A stretch of DNA of 64,000 bases from Streptomyces sp. 378 (GCF_030124145.1 NZ_JASKMS010000001.1:372001-436000); one strand, 5' to 3'. Positions 1-8,439 are shown, counted from the first letter of the stretch. Numbers and translations: made by a program. The notes: generated by a model from the letters alone, not told the origin.

Positions 1-229
1 ACGGAGGACCGGCCGAGCGGTCGTCCGGGCGAGAGCCACGTGTGCCGCGGCGTCCTGCGACCGCGTGAGCGATCGGTGTCGCGGGGCCGGGACAGGCGGC
101 CCCCGGCGCCAGGTGGGATACACGCGGGCCGGGCCCGGAACTGGTCAGGGCATGTGTCCCGGGTCCGGCCCGCGCGCAGCGGACCGCCCCCTCGCGCACT
201 GCGTGGTCCGCGCGAAAGGGCGGCCGGTC

Positions 230-1750
230 TCAGTGGCCGGCGGTGAGCTGGCCGGCCAGCTTGTCGTGCATCTCGGCGCTGGACTTGTTCAGGCCCACGA
301 TGGTGACCTTCTTGCCCCGCTGGGCGTACTTGGTCTCGATCGCGTCCAGGGCCGCCACGGACGAGGCGTCCCAGATGTGGGCGTCGGTCAGGTCTATGAC
401 CACGTCGTCCGGGTCGTCCTTGTAGTCGAACTGGTAGACGAGGTCGTTGGAGGAGGCGAAGAACAGCTCGCCGGTGACCGCGTAGACGACCTGGTTGCCG
501 TCGGGGTCGACGACACCGGAGACCTCGGCGAGGTGGGCGACACGCTTGGCGAAGATCACCATGGCCACGAGGCAGCCGAGCACGACGCCGATGGCGAGGT
601 TGTGGGTGGCGACCACCGCGGCGACGGTGACGGCCATGACGGTGGTCTCCCCGACCGGCATGCGCCTGAGGGTCTTCGGCTGGACGGAGTGCCAGTCGAA
701 CGTCGCGAAGGCCACCAGGAGCATGACGGCGACCAGGGCCGCCATCGGGATGTCGGAGACGACGGGTCCGAACACCACCACGAGCAGCAACAGGAAGACA
801 CCGGAGAGGAAGGTCGACAGCCGGGTGCGGGCCCCGGACGTCTTCACGTTGATCATTGTCTGGCCGATCATCGCGCAGCCGCCCATCCCGCCGAAGAGCC
901 CGGTGATGACGTTGGCGACGCCCTGGCCGACGGACTCACGGGTCTTGTTGGAGTGCGTGTCGGTGATGTCGTCGACCAGCTTGGCCGTCATCAGCGACTC
1001 CATCAGACCGACCAGCGCGAACGCGAAGGCGTACGGGGCGATGGTGGTGAGGGTGTCCAGCGTGAGCGGAACGTCCGGCATGCCCGGCACCGGCAGGGAG
1101 GAGGGCAGGTCACCCTTGTCGCCCACCGTCGGCACCGCGATACCGGCCGCGATCGTGATGACGGTCAGGATGACGATGGAGACGAGCGGCGCCGGGACCG
1201 CCTTGGTGATCTTCGGGAAGAACACCATGAGCGCCAGGCCGCCGATGATGAGCGGGTAGACGGCCCACGGGACGTCGCGCATCTCCGGCACCTGTGCCAT
1301 GAAGATCAGGACGGCGAGTGCGTTGACGAAACCGACCATGACCGACCGGGGTACGAAGCGCATGAGCTTGGCCACGCCGAGTGCGCCGAGGACGATCTGG
1401 ATCAGGCCGCCCAGGATGACGGCGGCGATGAGATAACCGAGGCCGTACTCGTGGTTGAGCGGCGCGATGACCAGGGCCATGGCGCCCGTCGCGGCGGAGA
1501 TCATCGCCTTGCGGCCGCCCACGACGGAGATGACCACGGCCATCGTGAACGACGCGAAGAGACCCACGGCCGGGTCGACGCCCGCGATGATCGAGAAGGA
1601 GATGGCCTCGGGGATCAGCGCCAGGGCGACGACCAGGCCGGCGAGCACCTCGGTGCGGAAGACCTTCGTGGAGGCGAGCCAGTCGGGCTTGCCCGTGTTC
1701 TTCTGAAAACGGGCGCGGAGCTTGGAGGTCTGGGACAGCGGTGACGACAT
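230..1750 (-). CDS. SulP family anion transporter with STAS domain
   Basis: Predicted 506-residue inner-membrane anion carrier of the SulP/SLC26 family (sulfate, bicarbonate or dicarboxylate; the substrate cannot be read from sequence). The N-terminal 400 residues hold many hydrophobic helices, including the family signature around 'ALALIPEAISFSIIAGVDP' near residue 45. The last ~100 residues form a STAS domain with 'DLTDAHIWDASSVAALD', which keeps the DxSS-type switch region. I chose ATG 1750 because homologous sequence begins there; an upstream in-frame GTG at 1774 has no better ribosome site. It is a single-gene unit with a long upstream gap holding a candidate promoter near 2005-2023. A second SulP gene lies at 46980-48443, but the two proteins are only distantly alike. 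Confidence 0.9.
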   Translation of the reverse strand: MSSPLSQTSKLRARFQKNTGKPDWLASTKVFRTEVLAGLVVALALIPEAISFSIIAGVDPAVGLFASFTMAVVISVVGGRKAMISAATGAMALVIAPLNHEYGLGYLIAAVILGGLIQIVLGALGVAKLMRFVPRSVMVGFVNALAVLIFMAQVPEMRDVPWAVYPLIIGGLALMVFFPKITKAVPAPLVSIVILTVITIAAGIAVPTVGDKGDLPSSLPVPGMPDVPLTLDTLTTIAPYAFAFALVGLMESLMTAKLVDDITDTHSNKTRESVGQGVANVITGLFGGMGGCAMIGQTMINVKTSGARTRLSTFLSGVFLLLLVVVFGPVVSDIPMAALVAVMLLVAFATFDWHSVQPKTLRRMPVGETTVMAVTVAAVVATHNLAIGVVLGCLVAMVIFAKRVAHLAEVSGVVDPDGNQVVYAVTGELFFASSNDLVYQFDYKDDPDDVVIDLTDAHIWDASSVAALDAIETKYAQRGKKVTIVGLNKSSAEMHDKLAGQLTAGH

Positions 1751-2584
1751 GCAACCGTTTCTGTTCGGGCGCACACGTCCACCGTCTGGACGTACGCGCG
1801 TCGTACTCGACTCCGCCCAAAGGAGGAGTCCCCGGCGGCCCGGCCTCGGTGGGGGCCCTGCCGGATGAGGCAGCAGCCACTACGGCTGCCGGTCGGGCGT
1901 CTTCGCCCGGAAGTCTGGGTGCTGACGGGGCCTGGACGGACGGGCCCGCGCTCTGGAGGTACCGCCCCGACTGCGCCTTCACAGCCCGGACGCCCTCTCC
2001 CATGACTCTACCCTGACGTGAGGGGAGGGTGCGACTTCCGGCTTGTGAAATGCAGGTGAACTGCCCGCTGGGGTCCTAACGAGCCCGACACGCACGCGAG
2101 AACTAACCAAACGTTCGAAACTGGCGGCGTGCAGCGGGTGGGAGAGTGGGCCGGCCTGTCCCTGCTCACGATCCGTCGCACGAGGCATTCGGTCCCGTGC
2201 CTTCCAGGCTGCGACGGCGTCGGCTTCCAGCACCGCTACGACGCCGACGCCACAAGGGGACGGTCACCGCCGACCGGTGGCATCGGCCTGCCCAAGGTTT
2301 GGGCCGGGAATGGCGGCGATCGCCTGCCGGGCCGTGGGCGCCAGGGACGGTGACGGCGCCGCCTTCGACCGGCCCGGCCGCGTGCGTGGATGTGCGTGTG
2401 GCCCCGTGAACTCTTCCGGCGCCAGAGCCTTTCACCGCGGACGCGGGAGCGGGCTTCAGGTCGGCCGACGAGGTGGAATCGAGGGCGAGTGCGGGCCCCG
2501 GTGCCGTGCGGGAGCCGTTGGCCTTCCGTTCTCACTTCGAGGCCCTCAGGGGCGGAGGTTTGGAAATGAGGCGGCGGGCGCTGT
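1751..2584. other. Intergenic region with candidate structured leader of the SulP gene
   Basis: No coding region is supported in these 834 bases; the frames that stay open have no recognisable content. Two adjacent hairpins lie at 1873-1889 (arms GCAGCC/GGCTGC) and 1894-1909 (arms CGGGCG/CGCCCG, TCTT loop). If transcription starts just downstream of the TAGAGT box at 2005-2010 (minus strand), the SulP mRNA would carry a leader of about 245 nt including both hairpins. I do not recognise a known riboswitch class. Bases 2031-2584 hold nothing I can identify. Confidence 0.5.
2005..2023 (-). promoter_or_regulatory. CCTnACGTnAGG palindrome with TAGAGT -10 box
   Basis: The palindrome CCTGACGTGAGG (2012-2023) is a perfect match to the recurrent motif of this region. 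On the minus strand it is followed after GG by TAGAGT (2005-2010), a good Streptomyces -10 hexamer. It faces the SulP gene. Binding by a MerR-type regulator is inference. Confidence 0.45.
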
Positions 2585-2824
2585 TCAGTACGCCCACCAG
2601 CGGCCTGTGGACAGTTGTGGTACCCAGCGGGCCACGCCGTCCTCGCCGACGCGTCGTGCGTAGGCGGTCTTCACCTGGGCGCTGTGGACGGTGCAGGAAC
2701 GGGACCAGTTCCCGCGGGTGTCGACGTACTCGAAGGCCACATCGCCGGTCTCCGTGCGGGTGGCGCGGCCTGCGGTGAGGATCATCTCGCTGCCGTCGGC
2801 CATTTCCAGCAGAAAGATCCCCAT
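2585..2824 (-). CDS. Small conserved protein, paralogue of its upstream neighbour (79 aa)
   Basis: A 79-residue protein of unknown function starting MGIFLLEMADGSE and ending WVPQLSTGRWWAY. It has the same length as, and a clear resemblance to, the next gene upstream (2868-3107): both begin M-x-[IL]-F-[ML]-L-x-[ML]-A-[DS]-G and end W-[VL]-P-Q-x(2)-T-G-x-W-W-x-Y. No signal peptide or membrane helix is visible, so it should be cytosolic. The start at 2824 is preferred over an upstream start at 2863 because the paralogue begins at the same residue. It is probably the last gene of a three-gene minus-strand operon with 43 nt to the previous gene. Confidence 0.7.
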   Translation of the reverse strand: MGIFLLEMADGSEMILTAGRATRTETGDVAFEYVDTRGNWSRSCTVHSAQVKTAYARRVGEDGVARWVPQLSTGRWWAY

Positions 2825-2867
2825 CAGATCCCTCCCATCGGCCGTGCAGGGCGTGGCGTACACGGGG

Positions 2868-3107
2868 TCAGTAGCACCACCAGGTGCCGGTCGTGGGCTG
2901 GGGAAGCCAGCCGTAGCCGCCGCCGTCGAGCGGGGCCTGCCGGAAGACCGCGGTCACCGCCTCGTCCGGGTACGTCTTCAACCGGACCGGGGGTCCGTGC
3001 TGGTTGGTGCGTTCCAGCACGATCTCCCCTCCAGCCGTGCGCCCGGCGGCGTCCGCCTCGATGACGGCGTCCTCGCCACTGGCGAGCTGGAGCATGAACA
3101 GGGCCAT
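2868..3107 (-). CDS. Small conserved protein, paralogue of its downstream neighbour (79 aa)
   Basis: A 79-residue protein (MALFMLQLASGEDAVIEADA at the N terminus, PQPTTGTWWCY at the C terminus), the tandem paralogue of 2585-2824. The middle part is rich in beta-forming residues, 'GGEIVLERTN' and 'VRLKTYPDEAVTAVF', suggesting a small beta-barrel or roll. Function is unknown. The gene lies 20 nt downstream of the DUF2795 gene, so the three are likely co-transcribed. The longer open frame upstream of ATG 3107 overlaps the DUF2795 gene and is not believable. Tandem duplication with divergence to well under half identity suggests an old, maintained pair. Confidence 0.75.
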   Translation of the reverse strand: MALFMLQLASGEDAVIEADAAGRTAGGEIVLERTNQHGPPVRLKTYPDEAVTAVFRQAPLDGGGYGWLPQPTTGTWWCY

Positions 3108-3127
3108 GATGCGACCGCCCCGCCGTC

Positions 3128-3334
3128 TCAGGCGCCGACGGGAACCCGCGGCAGGTCCTCCCAGACCTGGCGCAATTCCGTGTAGCGGCGGTCGGGCAGC
3201 GCCGAGAGGATCTGGAGGACTTCCGGGCGGGCGTCTACAGCGGCGATGAGCATGTCGTGCTTGCTCACGCCGCCGTTCGCGAACAGTCCGGCCAAGTGGT
3301 CGGCGATCTCGATGCGGGTGACCTCTTCGGCCAT
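3128..3334 (-). CDS. DUF2795 family protein (68 aa)
   Basis: A 68-residue cytosolic protein resembling DUF2795: 'IEIADHLAGLFANGGVSKHDMLIAAVD' followed by 'EVLQILSALPDRRYTELRQVWEDL'. The phrase LPDRRY near the C terminus is the most characteristic part of the family, which is helical and of unknown function. ATG 3334 is chosen because GGGGAG lies just upstream; ATG 3346 has no ribosome site. It is the first gene of the operon with the two 79-residue paralogues. A candidate promoter lies about 180 nt upstream at 3516-3530. Confidence 0.75.
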   Translation of the reverse strand: MAEEVTRIEIADHLAGLFANGGVSKHDMLIAAVDARPEVLQILSALPDRRYTELRQVWEDLPRVPVGA

Positions 3335-3798
3335 GGCTCTCCCCATGATGTGAATGCGTCAGCACGGTGTGCTCTCCGGCGGCGCTGCTGCACTGGTCGG
3401 GGCAGCCCGAACGGGCGGCTCTGGCACCGCTCCCGAGCAGTGGCCGAGGCAACGCAGCGGACACGGCCCGGGAGCGGCTTTCGAAAGCAGACCGACTAGG
3501 TCGGCGAGCAACACTACTCTAACGCAAGGGAAGGGTTGACTGGCAAGGGCCGTACGATGATCAGTCGTTCCCCGAGTGGGAGAAGGGGTGGACGCGCGCG
3601 CCAAAACTCCCCGTCCTTGACGCGAGGTGAGAGTATGCTGCCGGTTGGGCGGCGCCGTGGAGACTGGTGACACGCCGCCTCGCAGGCCCGAAGCCGTCCC
3701 CCCGTACGGCCCGGCCCGCGGCCGTACGCCCCAGGAGCGAAGTTCCCGCCCGTTCTGTGCTCCCGGGGCGTCGGCGTCTTCTCACTCACCGCTTCTTC
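3335..3798. other. Intergenic region upstream of the DUF2795 operon
   Basis: No gene is supported. The only signal I see is the motif and -10 box at 3516-3530, which faces the minus-strand operon and would give it a leader of about 170-180 nt. Confidence 0.4.
3516..3530 (-). promoter_or_regulatory. Motif copy with TAGAGT -10 box
   Basis: CTCTAACGCAAGGG (3517-3530) is a copy of the recurrent ACG-centred motif. On the minus strand TAGAGT occupies 3516-3521. A TTGCCA hexamer lies 19 bp upstream, the over-long spacer typical of MerR-controlled promoters. It faces the DUF2795 operon. Confidence 0.45.
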
Positions 3799-4548
3799 TC
3801 ACGGGTGGAGCAGGTGGAGGCGGCCCGGCAGGGCTTCGATACGCAGGGGGGCGTGGACGTCGTGGGCGGGTGTGCCGTCGATGTCCAGCCGGTAGGCACC
3901 CCAGGCCCGCTCGAAGCGCAGGCGCCGCACCTGCCGGGAGCCGAAGGCGTTGCCGCTGACCCTGAGCAGGTCCTTGTCGGTCAGGGTGACGCGCAGGGGC
4001 TGGTCCCCGGGTGCGGTGATCTTCTCGTTGTCCAGGATGAGACGCACCCTGCCGGGTTGCGGCTGCAGGGAGGCGATCACCGATTCGCGCGCCGCGATGT
4101 CGAAGGCGCCGCCGGACAGGTGCACACCCAGGACCGCACGGCGGTGTCCGCCGAGGCTGTTCAACTCCCCTCCCTCCTCTCCCTCCTGACGCTCGATGAG
4201 CAGCGGCAGGTGCCACAGCGCGGCAGCCCTCATGGCGTGCTCGGGCTGAGGTCCACCGGCGTACAGCAGGACGTCGGCACGAGGGCGCGGGACCGGCACG
4301 CGCCCCGGTTCGCGGTCACCCGCGTCGGGCACCAGACTCAGGTCAGCGGCGTGGATACCCCTCTCGGCGAGGCGGTTGCGCAGACTACGGGCGCGGTCGC
4401 GGTCGGCGCGACTGAAGCCACGCAGAACGCCGAGTACGGGCCGCGCAGCGGGCAGGGACCCGACGATCCGGGCGGCAGCCGTCACCAGGCACTCCGCCTC
4501 GATGTCGACTCTGGCCTCCGCGCGGGTGGAAGGCTGGCGGGACAGCAT
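3799..4548 (-). CDS. Uncharacterised protein, possible YegS/diacylglycerol-kinase-like C terminus (249 aa)
   Basis: A 249-residue soluble protein. I do not recognise the N-terminal two thirds. The C-terminal 90 residues look like a beta-sandwich, and the last 25, 'LDIDGTPAHDVHAPLRIEAL' then PGRLHLL, resemble the end of YegS/DAGK-type lipid kinases, where a target-specific strand pair ends in LPGxLxVL. The kinase motifs of that family (GGDGT) are absent, so catalytic activity is not claimed. ATG 4548 has AAGGAG six bases upstream. The gene stands alone; a motif copy lies about 215 nt upstream at 4764-4776. Confidence 0.6.
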   Translation of the reverse strand: MLSRQPSTRAEARVDIEAECLVTAAARIVGSLPAARPVLGVLRGFSRADRDRARSLRNRLAERGIHAADLSLVPDAGDREPGRVPVPRPRADVLLYAGGPQPEHAMRAAALWHLPLLIERQEGEEGGELNSLGGHRRAVLGVHLSGGAFDIAARESVIASLQPQPGRVRLILDNEKITAPGDQPLRVTLTDKDLLRVSGNAFGSRQVRRLRFERAWGAYRLDIDGTPAHDVHAPLRIEALPGRLHLLHP

Positions 4549-4848
4549 GCAGGCTCCTTGCTTGCTCAGGGCTCACCGGTTCGACACGCCGGCAACGGCG
4601 CCAGAGGCACGCACCGCGAAGACTCCCGGGGCCACTTCGGTCGGGGAGCGGGACGTGGGCTCGCGGACGGCGGCGCAGGACCGCCCCACGGTGGCCGTAC
4701 CGCCCCGCTCCTGCCCTCAGAGCAGGACGCCGACAGCGTCGGAGGCCGTGCCTGTATCTCTAACCTAACGCGAGAGTTCGTTGAGTGTGAAGTAGCTTAC
4801 TCAAGCACAGTGTGCATCTGACATCCTCACGCACGGGTAGAGTTGAGA
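4549..4848. other. Intergenic region with two divergent motif copies
   Basis: No gene is supported here. Motif copies at 4764-4776 (facing left) and 4825-4836 (facing right) form a divergent promoter-like arrangement. Confidence 0.4.
4764..4843. promoter_or_regulatory. Divergent pair of motif copies with TAGAG-type -10 boxes
   Basis: CCTAACGCGAGAG (4764-4776) is followed on the minus strand by TTAGAGAT (around 4757-4763), facing the gene at 3799-4548. CCTCACGCACGG (4825-4836) is followed on the plus strand by TAGAGT (4838-4843), facing the small ORF at 4849. The arrangement resembles two promoters under one regulator. The assignment to a regulator is inference. Confidence 0.4.
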
Positions 4849-5163
4849 GTGCCGACCGCGCATGGACACCCCGGTCGGCACGGCGACCCCGGCAGGTCCT
4901 CCATGCTGTATGGCCGGGGTCGCCGCCCCCGTCTTCCGGCCGCGTGTCCCGGCCGCATGTCCGAGGCCGCAGAGCAGCCCAGCGTCAAGAGCACGCTTTC
5001 GGCTGTGGCGCAAGATCACGCGACGAACGTGGGCGCTCGGCACCGCCGTCCACCGCGGGTGGCCCCCAGCCCCTCTCACGCACCATCCGCCGACACGAGC
5101 GGCACCGAGCAGGTTGCAATCATGCCGCTGCTCAGCGCAGACCAGCGGCCGGGTCGGAAGTGA
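4849..5163 (+). CDS. Possible small protein, leaderless GTG start (104 aa)
   Basis: An open frame of 104 codons begins with GTG 4849, six bases after a TAGAGT hexamer (4838-4843), which would suit a leaderless transcript. It overlaps the 3' end of the convergent zinc-ribbon gene by 32 bases. Its composition (Arg, Pro, Ala, Ser rich) is not distinctive and I recognise no domain, so it may be non-coding. An internal ATG at 4957 could be an alternative start. The promoter-like context is the only real support. Confidence 0.25.
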   Translation: MPTAHGHPGRHGDPGRSSMLYGRGRRPRLPAACPGRMSEAAEQPSVKSTLSAVAQDHATNVGARHRRPPRVAPSPSHAPSADTSGTEQVAIMPLLSADQRPGRK

Positions 5164-5941
5164 GCCAGCCCCGGGCGCCCCAGAAGTCCACCGCGCGGCG
5201 GACCGTGTCCAGGGCGCGCTGCGACCGGTCGCTGCCGTCGTTCCAGTGGCCGAGGCACCAGTCGGCCAGTCGCTCGGGCGCACCGTCCTCGTCCAGTACG
5301 GTCAGCCGGTTGTGGGAGCCGAGGTGTGTGCCGAGCAGCAGCATCGCGGTGGCGTCGGCCTGACTGGACGCCTCGGTCATGAAGGCGGCGATTGCCTGTC
5401 GCACCGTGGGCACCATGGACGGTGGCCGGGCGGCTTTCGGGCCGGCTGCCTGCGGCCGGCTGCGGGGCGCCGCCGCCTTCCCTGCGGCGCCCGGCTCGGG
5501 GGCCTTCGGCACGGTGTCCTTCCGGGCGGGGGCGTTCGGCGGCACTTCCCGTGAGTCGGCAGGCGCCGGTGACGGCGCTTCCTGGGACTGCGGTGCGGCG
5601 GGGGCCGCCGGCCTCTGGGCGGCGCCGAGGCAGGCGGCCACGTAGTCACTGGGCACAGGAATGTTCTGGGAGATGGAGCTGTGCAGTGCCTCCGCGTCGC
5701 AACTGCGGCACAGCGGGAGTTCGCGCCAGCCGATGATGGACAGCTGCGTGCCGCGCGAGTGCCGCGTCATGGCCTGCGGCCGGTGCACGATGTCCTGGCC
5801 TCCGCAGCTCGCGCACCGCAGACCGCCGCGCATCCATTGCGCTCCGCACGTCAGGCAGGTGACCTTGATGTCACCGTCGCTCGGCTCGCCGCGCAGCTCC
5901 TCGTTCTCCCCGCACGCCGGGCACGCTGTCACTGCCGCCAT
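5132..5941 (-). CDS. Zinc-ribbon protein with C-terminal integrase SAM-like region (269 aa)
   Basis: A 269-residue protein. Residues 1-90 carry paired cysteines: CPAC (about residue 7), CLTC, CASC and CRSC, forming one or two zinc ribbons. Residues ~110-180 are an Ala/Pro-rich linker. The last ~90 residues, including 'AMLLLGTHLGSHNRLTVLDE' and ending 'WGARGWLTSDPAAGLR', resemble the core-binding (SAM-like) domain at the N terminus of tyrosine recombinases, but no catalytic domain follows. A nucleic-acid-binding role is inferred. ATG 5941 is preceded by GGAGGACCGGAG. The frame stays open upstream, but that sequence is antisense to nothing conserved. A motif copy with TAGGCT lies 30 nt upstream. 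Confidence 0.65.
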   Translation of the reverse strand: MAAVTACPACGENEELRGEPSDGDIKVTCLTCGAQWMRGGLRCASCGGQDIVHRPQAMTRHSRGTQLSIIGWRELPLCRSCDAEALHSSISQNIPVPSDYVAACLGAAQRPAAPAAPQSQEAPSPAPADSREVPPNAPARKDTVPKAPEPGAAGKAAAPRSRPQAAGPKAARPPSMVPTVRQAIAAFMTEASSQADATAMLLLGTHLGSHNRLTVLDEDGAPERLADWCLGHWNDGSDRSQRALDTVRRAVDFWGARGWLTSDPAAGLR

Positions 5942-5969
5942 CGTCTCCGGTCCTCCTTCCGGGAGAACA

Positions 5970-5988
5970 AGCCTACGGTGACGTGAGG
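5970..5988 (-). promoter_or_regulatory. Motif copy upstream of the zinc-ribbon gene
   Basis: GGTGACGTGAGG (5977-5988) is a near-perfect motif copy. On the minus strand TAGGCT follows at about 5970-5975, giving a leader of roughly 25 nt to ATG 5941. Confidence 0.4.
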
Positions 5989-6066
5989 ATCGCCCCGCGT
6001 GCACAGGGGCCGTGGAAGTCCGCGGCCCCCTGCGACCCGTGGCTGTCCCGGGTCCGTATTCTCGCG

Positions 6067-8118
6067 TCAGGACGAGGTGCGGAGCCGTGGCCGGCGTAGC
6101 CGTCGGCGGATCGCGGCGGCCGGATCCAGGCGCCCCACGCGCAGGCGGAAGGTGTGTGGGGCGGAGAGCGGCTTGGCATAGGAAGGCCGGCCACGGCGCC
6201 AGAACCGCGCCGGGGACAGGCCGCGGGCAGGGGGCAGGGAAACCCGCACGGGTGCGCCGGGGATGTCCAGGAACAGGGAGAGCTCCCAGATGCCCGCCCG
6301 GAGAACTCGGGCAGCGTCGGCGACGGCGAGGCGCACTTCGAACGGGCCGGGGGCAGCGAGGGTGACGGTCTGGAAGGCGGCGAGGGTGACGGTCTCTCCG
6401 TCGCGGTCGGCCCGGACAGCGAGTTCGCCGGGCTCGAGGCCGGAGATGCCGGCATGTCCGGTGACGACGAGCGTCGCGGGGGCGTCCGGCGCCCAGGCGA
6501 CCTTTCGCACCGTCATCCGCGAGCGCAGCGAGTGTTTGCGCTGCCCGATGTCGAGCGTCAGGTTGCCGTGCGGCTTGGTGAAGTACCCGGTGACGACCTG
6601 TGCCTCGTCCTCGGCGGTGCGGTTGATGCAGGACAGAGGCGTGGCGTCGACGTCGTCGGAGCGCTGGTTGCCGATGCGCACCTCCTTCTCGATGCCCTGG
6701 GTCCGCACGCACAGGGACACGTCCCACAGGCCCGGAGGCAGTGACCCGCCGGATGCGGCCTCGGCCAGGTCGATACGGGCGCTGAAGCCGGCCCGGTCGT
6801 AGTCGTACAGGCCCTCCCCGTCGGTCCGTGTCAGCTCCGGGGTGGCGGCAGGATCGGCCGGGAAGCGGTGCTCGACGCGGCTGTCGCGCTCACGCAGGAC
6901 GACCTCGGTGGTGCTGTCGTGCGTGTCGACGCGGTGGATGTAGGCGTGACCGGTCAGCTGGAGTCGAGTGCCGACGAGGGCCGCGGTGGCCAGGTGGTGG
7001 CGTACGGGCAGTTGGCGGGTGAGGTCGTAGCACGCGTCCGGAATGCCCCGCTCGGGGTCGCGGAAGTGGGGGTAGGCGCCGAAGGCCCGGCCCTTGTCGA
7101 CGATGACCTTCTCGCGCCGTCCGGAGCGGTCGAACGCCACGACCTCGCGCAGTTCGTCGAACATGCCGCAGCGGGCCAGGTGAAAGCGCAGCCGCGTCAT
7201 CGCGGGCAGTTGCTCGGCGATGTCCTCGGTGCACCACTCGTCGAGCATCCGTCTGGTCTGGTCGAGCGCCGCATCGCGAATGCCGGGGTCGGTCTCGCGC
7301 ACCAGATGGTTCAGGGCGCCGTTCAGGTCGACTTCCAGATGGCGCCGCACTAGCAGGTCACGCCGGGGGCCGGGCTCCACCTCTCGGGACAGCAGGTCGA
7401 ACATCAGCCACAGGAACCGCAGACGGGGCTGGGTACCCGGGGTGGTGAGCGTGACGTTGGCGCCGTCGTCGCGCTCGACCCAGTAGTAGCAGTCGTAGTC
7501 GGCCACCACCGAGATCACATCGGCGTGCAGGTAGGCCATGGCCACGAACGGCTGGTCCTCACCGACTCTCAGATCGGTGCGGAACCGCAGCCCGAGGCGC
7601 TCGATCAGGTCCCGCCGGAAAAGCTTGAGCGGATTGAGGGTCCAGTACACGCGGGAGGCGAACAGGTCCGCCTTCGGCTGGTTGCGCCTGAACATGGAAC
7701 GAGGTGCGCCGCGCCCGCCGACACCCACCATCTTGCCGAGGACCACATCCGAACCCTGAGCTTCGGCCATAGCGACCATACGCGCCAGGGCTTCGGGGCC
7801 GAGGTAGTCGTCGGCGTCCAGGAAGAAGACGTACCGGCCGCGGGCCAGCTCCAACCCCGCGTTGCGCGGCGCCGACGGGCCGCCGGAGTTGGCCTGGTGC
7901 ACCACCCGCAGTACATCGGGGAACTCGGCGGCCAGCCGGTCCAGTTCGGCACCGGTGCCGTCCGTGGACCCGTCGTCTACGGCGATCAACTCGATGCGGT
8001 CATGGCCGATGGTCTGTTCGACCACGGACATCACACACCGGGTCAGATAGGGCATCGCGTTGTACGCGCCGACCACCACGGTGACATCGGGTATGACCGT
8101 GTCCTGCACATCACGCAA
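6067..8118 (-). CDS. Glycosyltransferase family 2 with C-terminal beta-rich domains (683 aa)
   Basis: Residues 1-230 are a GT-A glycosyltransferase domain: 'TVVVGAYNAMPYL', 'IELIAVDDGSTDGT', and the metal-binding 'YVFFLDADDYLGPEALARM' (DxD). A region 'VGEDQPFVAMAYLHAD' matches the acceptor side of family 2 enzymes. Residues ~300-680 hold long beta-rich segments without a clear family, ending in a basic stretch. It should transfer a sugar to a wall or secreted polymer, but donor and acceptor are unknown. TTG 8118 is chosen because GAGAGGG lies nine bases upstream; GTG 8109 is an alternative. The GAGAGGG is itself part of a motif copy. It is not obviously operonic with the acyltransferase upstream. 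Confidence 0.85.
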   Translation of the reverse strand: MRDVQDTVIPDVTVVVGAYNAMPYLTRCVMSVVEQTIGHDRIELIAVDDGSTDGTGAELDRLAAEFPDVLRVVHQANSGGPSAPRNAGLELARGRYVFFLDADDYLGPEALARMVAMAEAQGSDVVLGKMVGVGGRGAPRSMFRRNQPKADLFASRVYWTLNPLKLFRRDLIERLGLRFRTDLRVGEDQPFVAMAYLHADVISVVADYDCYYWVERDDGANVTLTTPGTQPRLRFLWLMFDLLSREVEPGPRRDLLVRRHLEVDLNGALNHLVRETDPGIRDAALDQTRRMLDEWCTEDIAEQLPAMTRLRFHLARCGMFDELREVVAFDRSGRREKVIVDKGRAFGAYPHFRDPERGIPDACYDLTRQLPVRHHLATAALVGTRLQLTGHAYIHRVDTHDSTTEVVLRERDSRVEHRFPADPAATPELTRTDGEGLYDYDRAGFSARIDLAEAASGGSLPPGLWDVSLCVRTQGIEKEVRIGNQRSDDVDATPLSCINRTAEDEAQVVTGYFTKPHGNLTLDIGQRKHSLRSRMTVRKVAWAPDAPATLVVTGHAGISGLEPGELAVRADRDGETVTLAAFQTVTLAAPGPFEVRLAVADAARVLRAGIWELSLFLDIPGAPVRVSLPPARGLSPARFWRRGRPSYAKPLSAPHTFRLRVGRLDPAAAIRRRLRRPRLRTSS

Positions 8119-8127
8119 TGAACTCGA

Positions 8128-8139
8128 CCCTCTCGTAAC
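8128..8139 (-). promoter_or_regulatory. Motif copy overlapping the ribosome site of the glycosyltransferase gene
   Basis: CCCTCTCGTAAC on the plus strand reads GTTACGAGAGGG toward the gene; its GAGAGGG doubles as the Shine-Dalgarno for TTG 8118. A protein bound here would block both transcription start and, in RNA, ribosome access cannot be separated from it. Confidence 0.35.
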
Positions 8140-8426
8140 AGAAAGAATGAAAGGCGCGGGCGGATGACACGGCACGGCACCACACACAGGGGGCGGGCAG
8201 GCATCTCCGCGGATCGCCACGGGCACGACAGGCATGAGTCAGCCACCCCGTCAGAGCCTGAACGCAACCGGCAGCACCCAGATTACCAGCAGAGTTTGCC
8301 CGTGATTTACCTTCCAACCGCAGACGCACCTTCACTCCAGAGGTGCGGGCGCACGGGAAGGAGCGATCACCGCAAGCCGAACAGGCCGGCTGCGAACGGA
8401 GACCCGGCAGGCAGCGACAAATATCA

Positions 8427-8439
8427 CGTGACGTGAAGG
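8427..8439 (-). promoter_or_regulatory. Distal motif copy
   Basis: CGTGACGTGAAGG matches the core motif. On the minus strand it is followed by GATATT, a possible -10 box, about 300 nt upstream of the glycosyltransferase start. Confidence 0.3.

Noticed and set aside
65..1744. 559-codon plus-strand frame opposite the SulP gene
   Set aside because: Asp/Gly/Arg/His-rich antisense shadow of a clear SulP gene; no ribosome site or family similarity. Such shadows recur throughout the window.
1873..1909. Known riboswitch class in the SulP leader
   Set aside because: The two hairpins do not match a SAM, cobalamin, ydaO or other class I can recognise; kept only as a possible leader.
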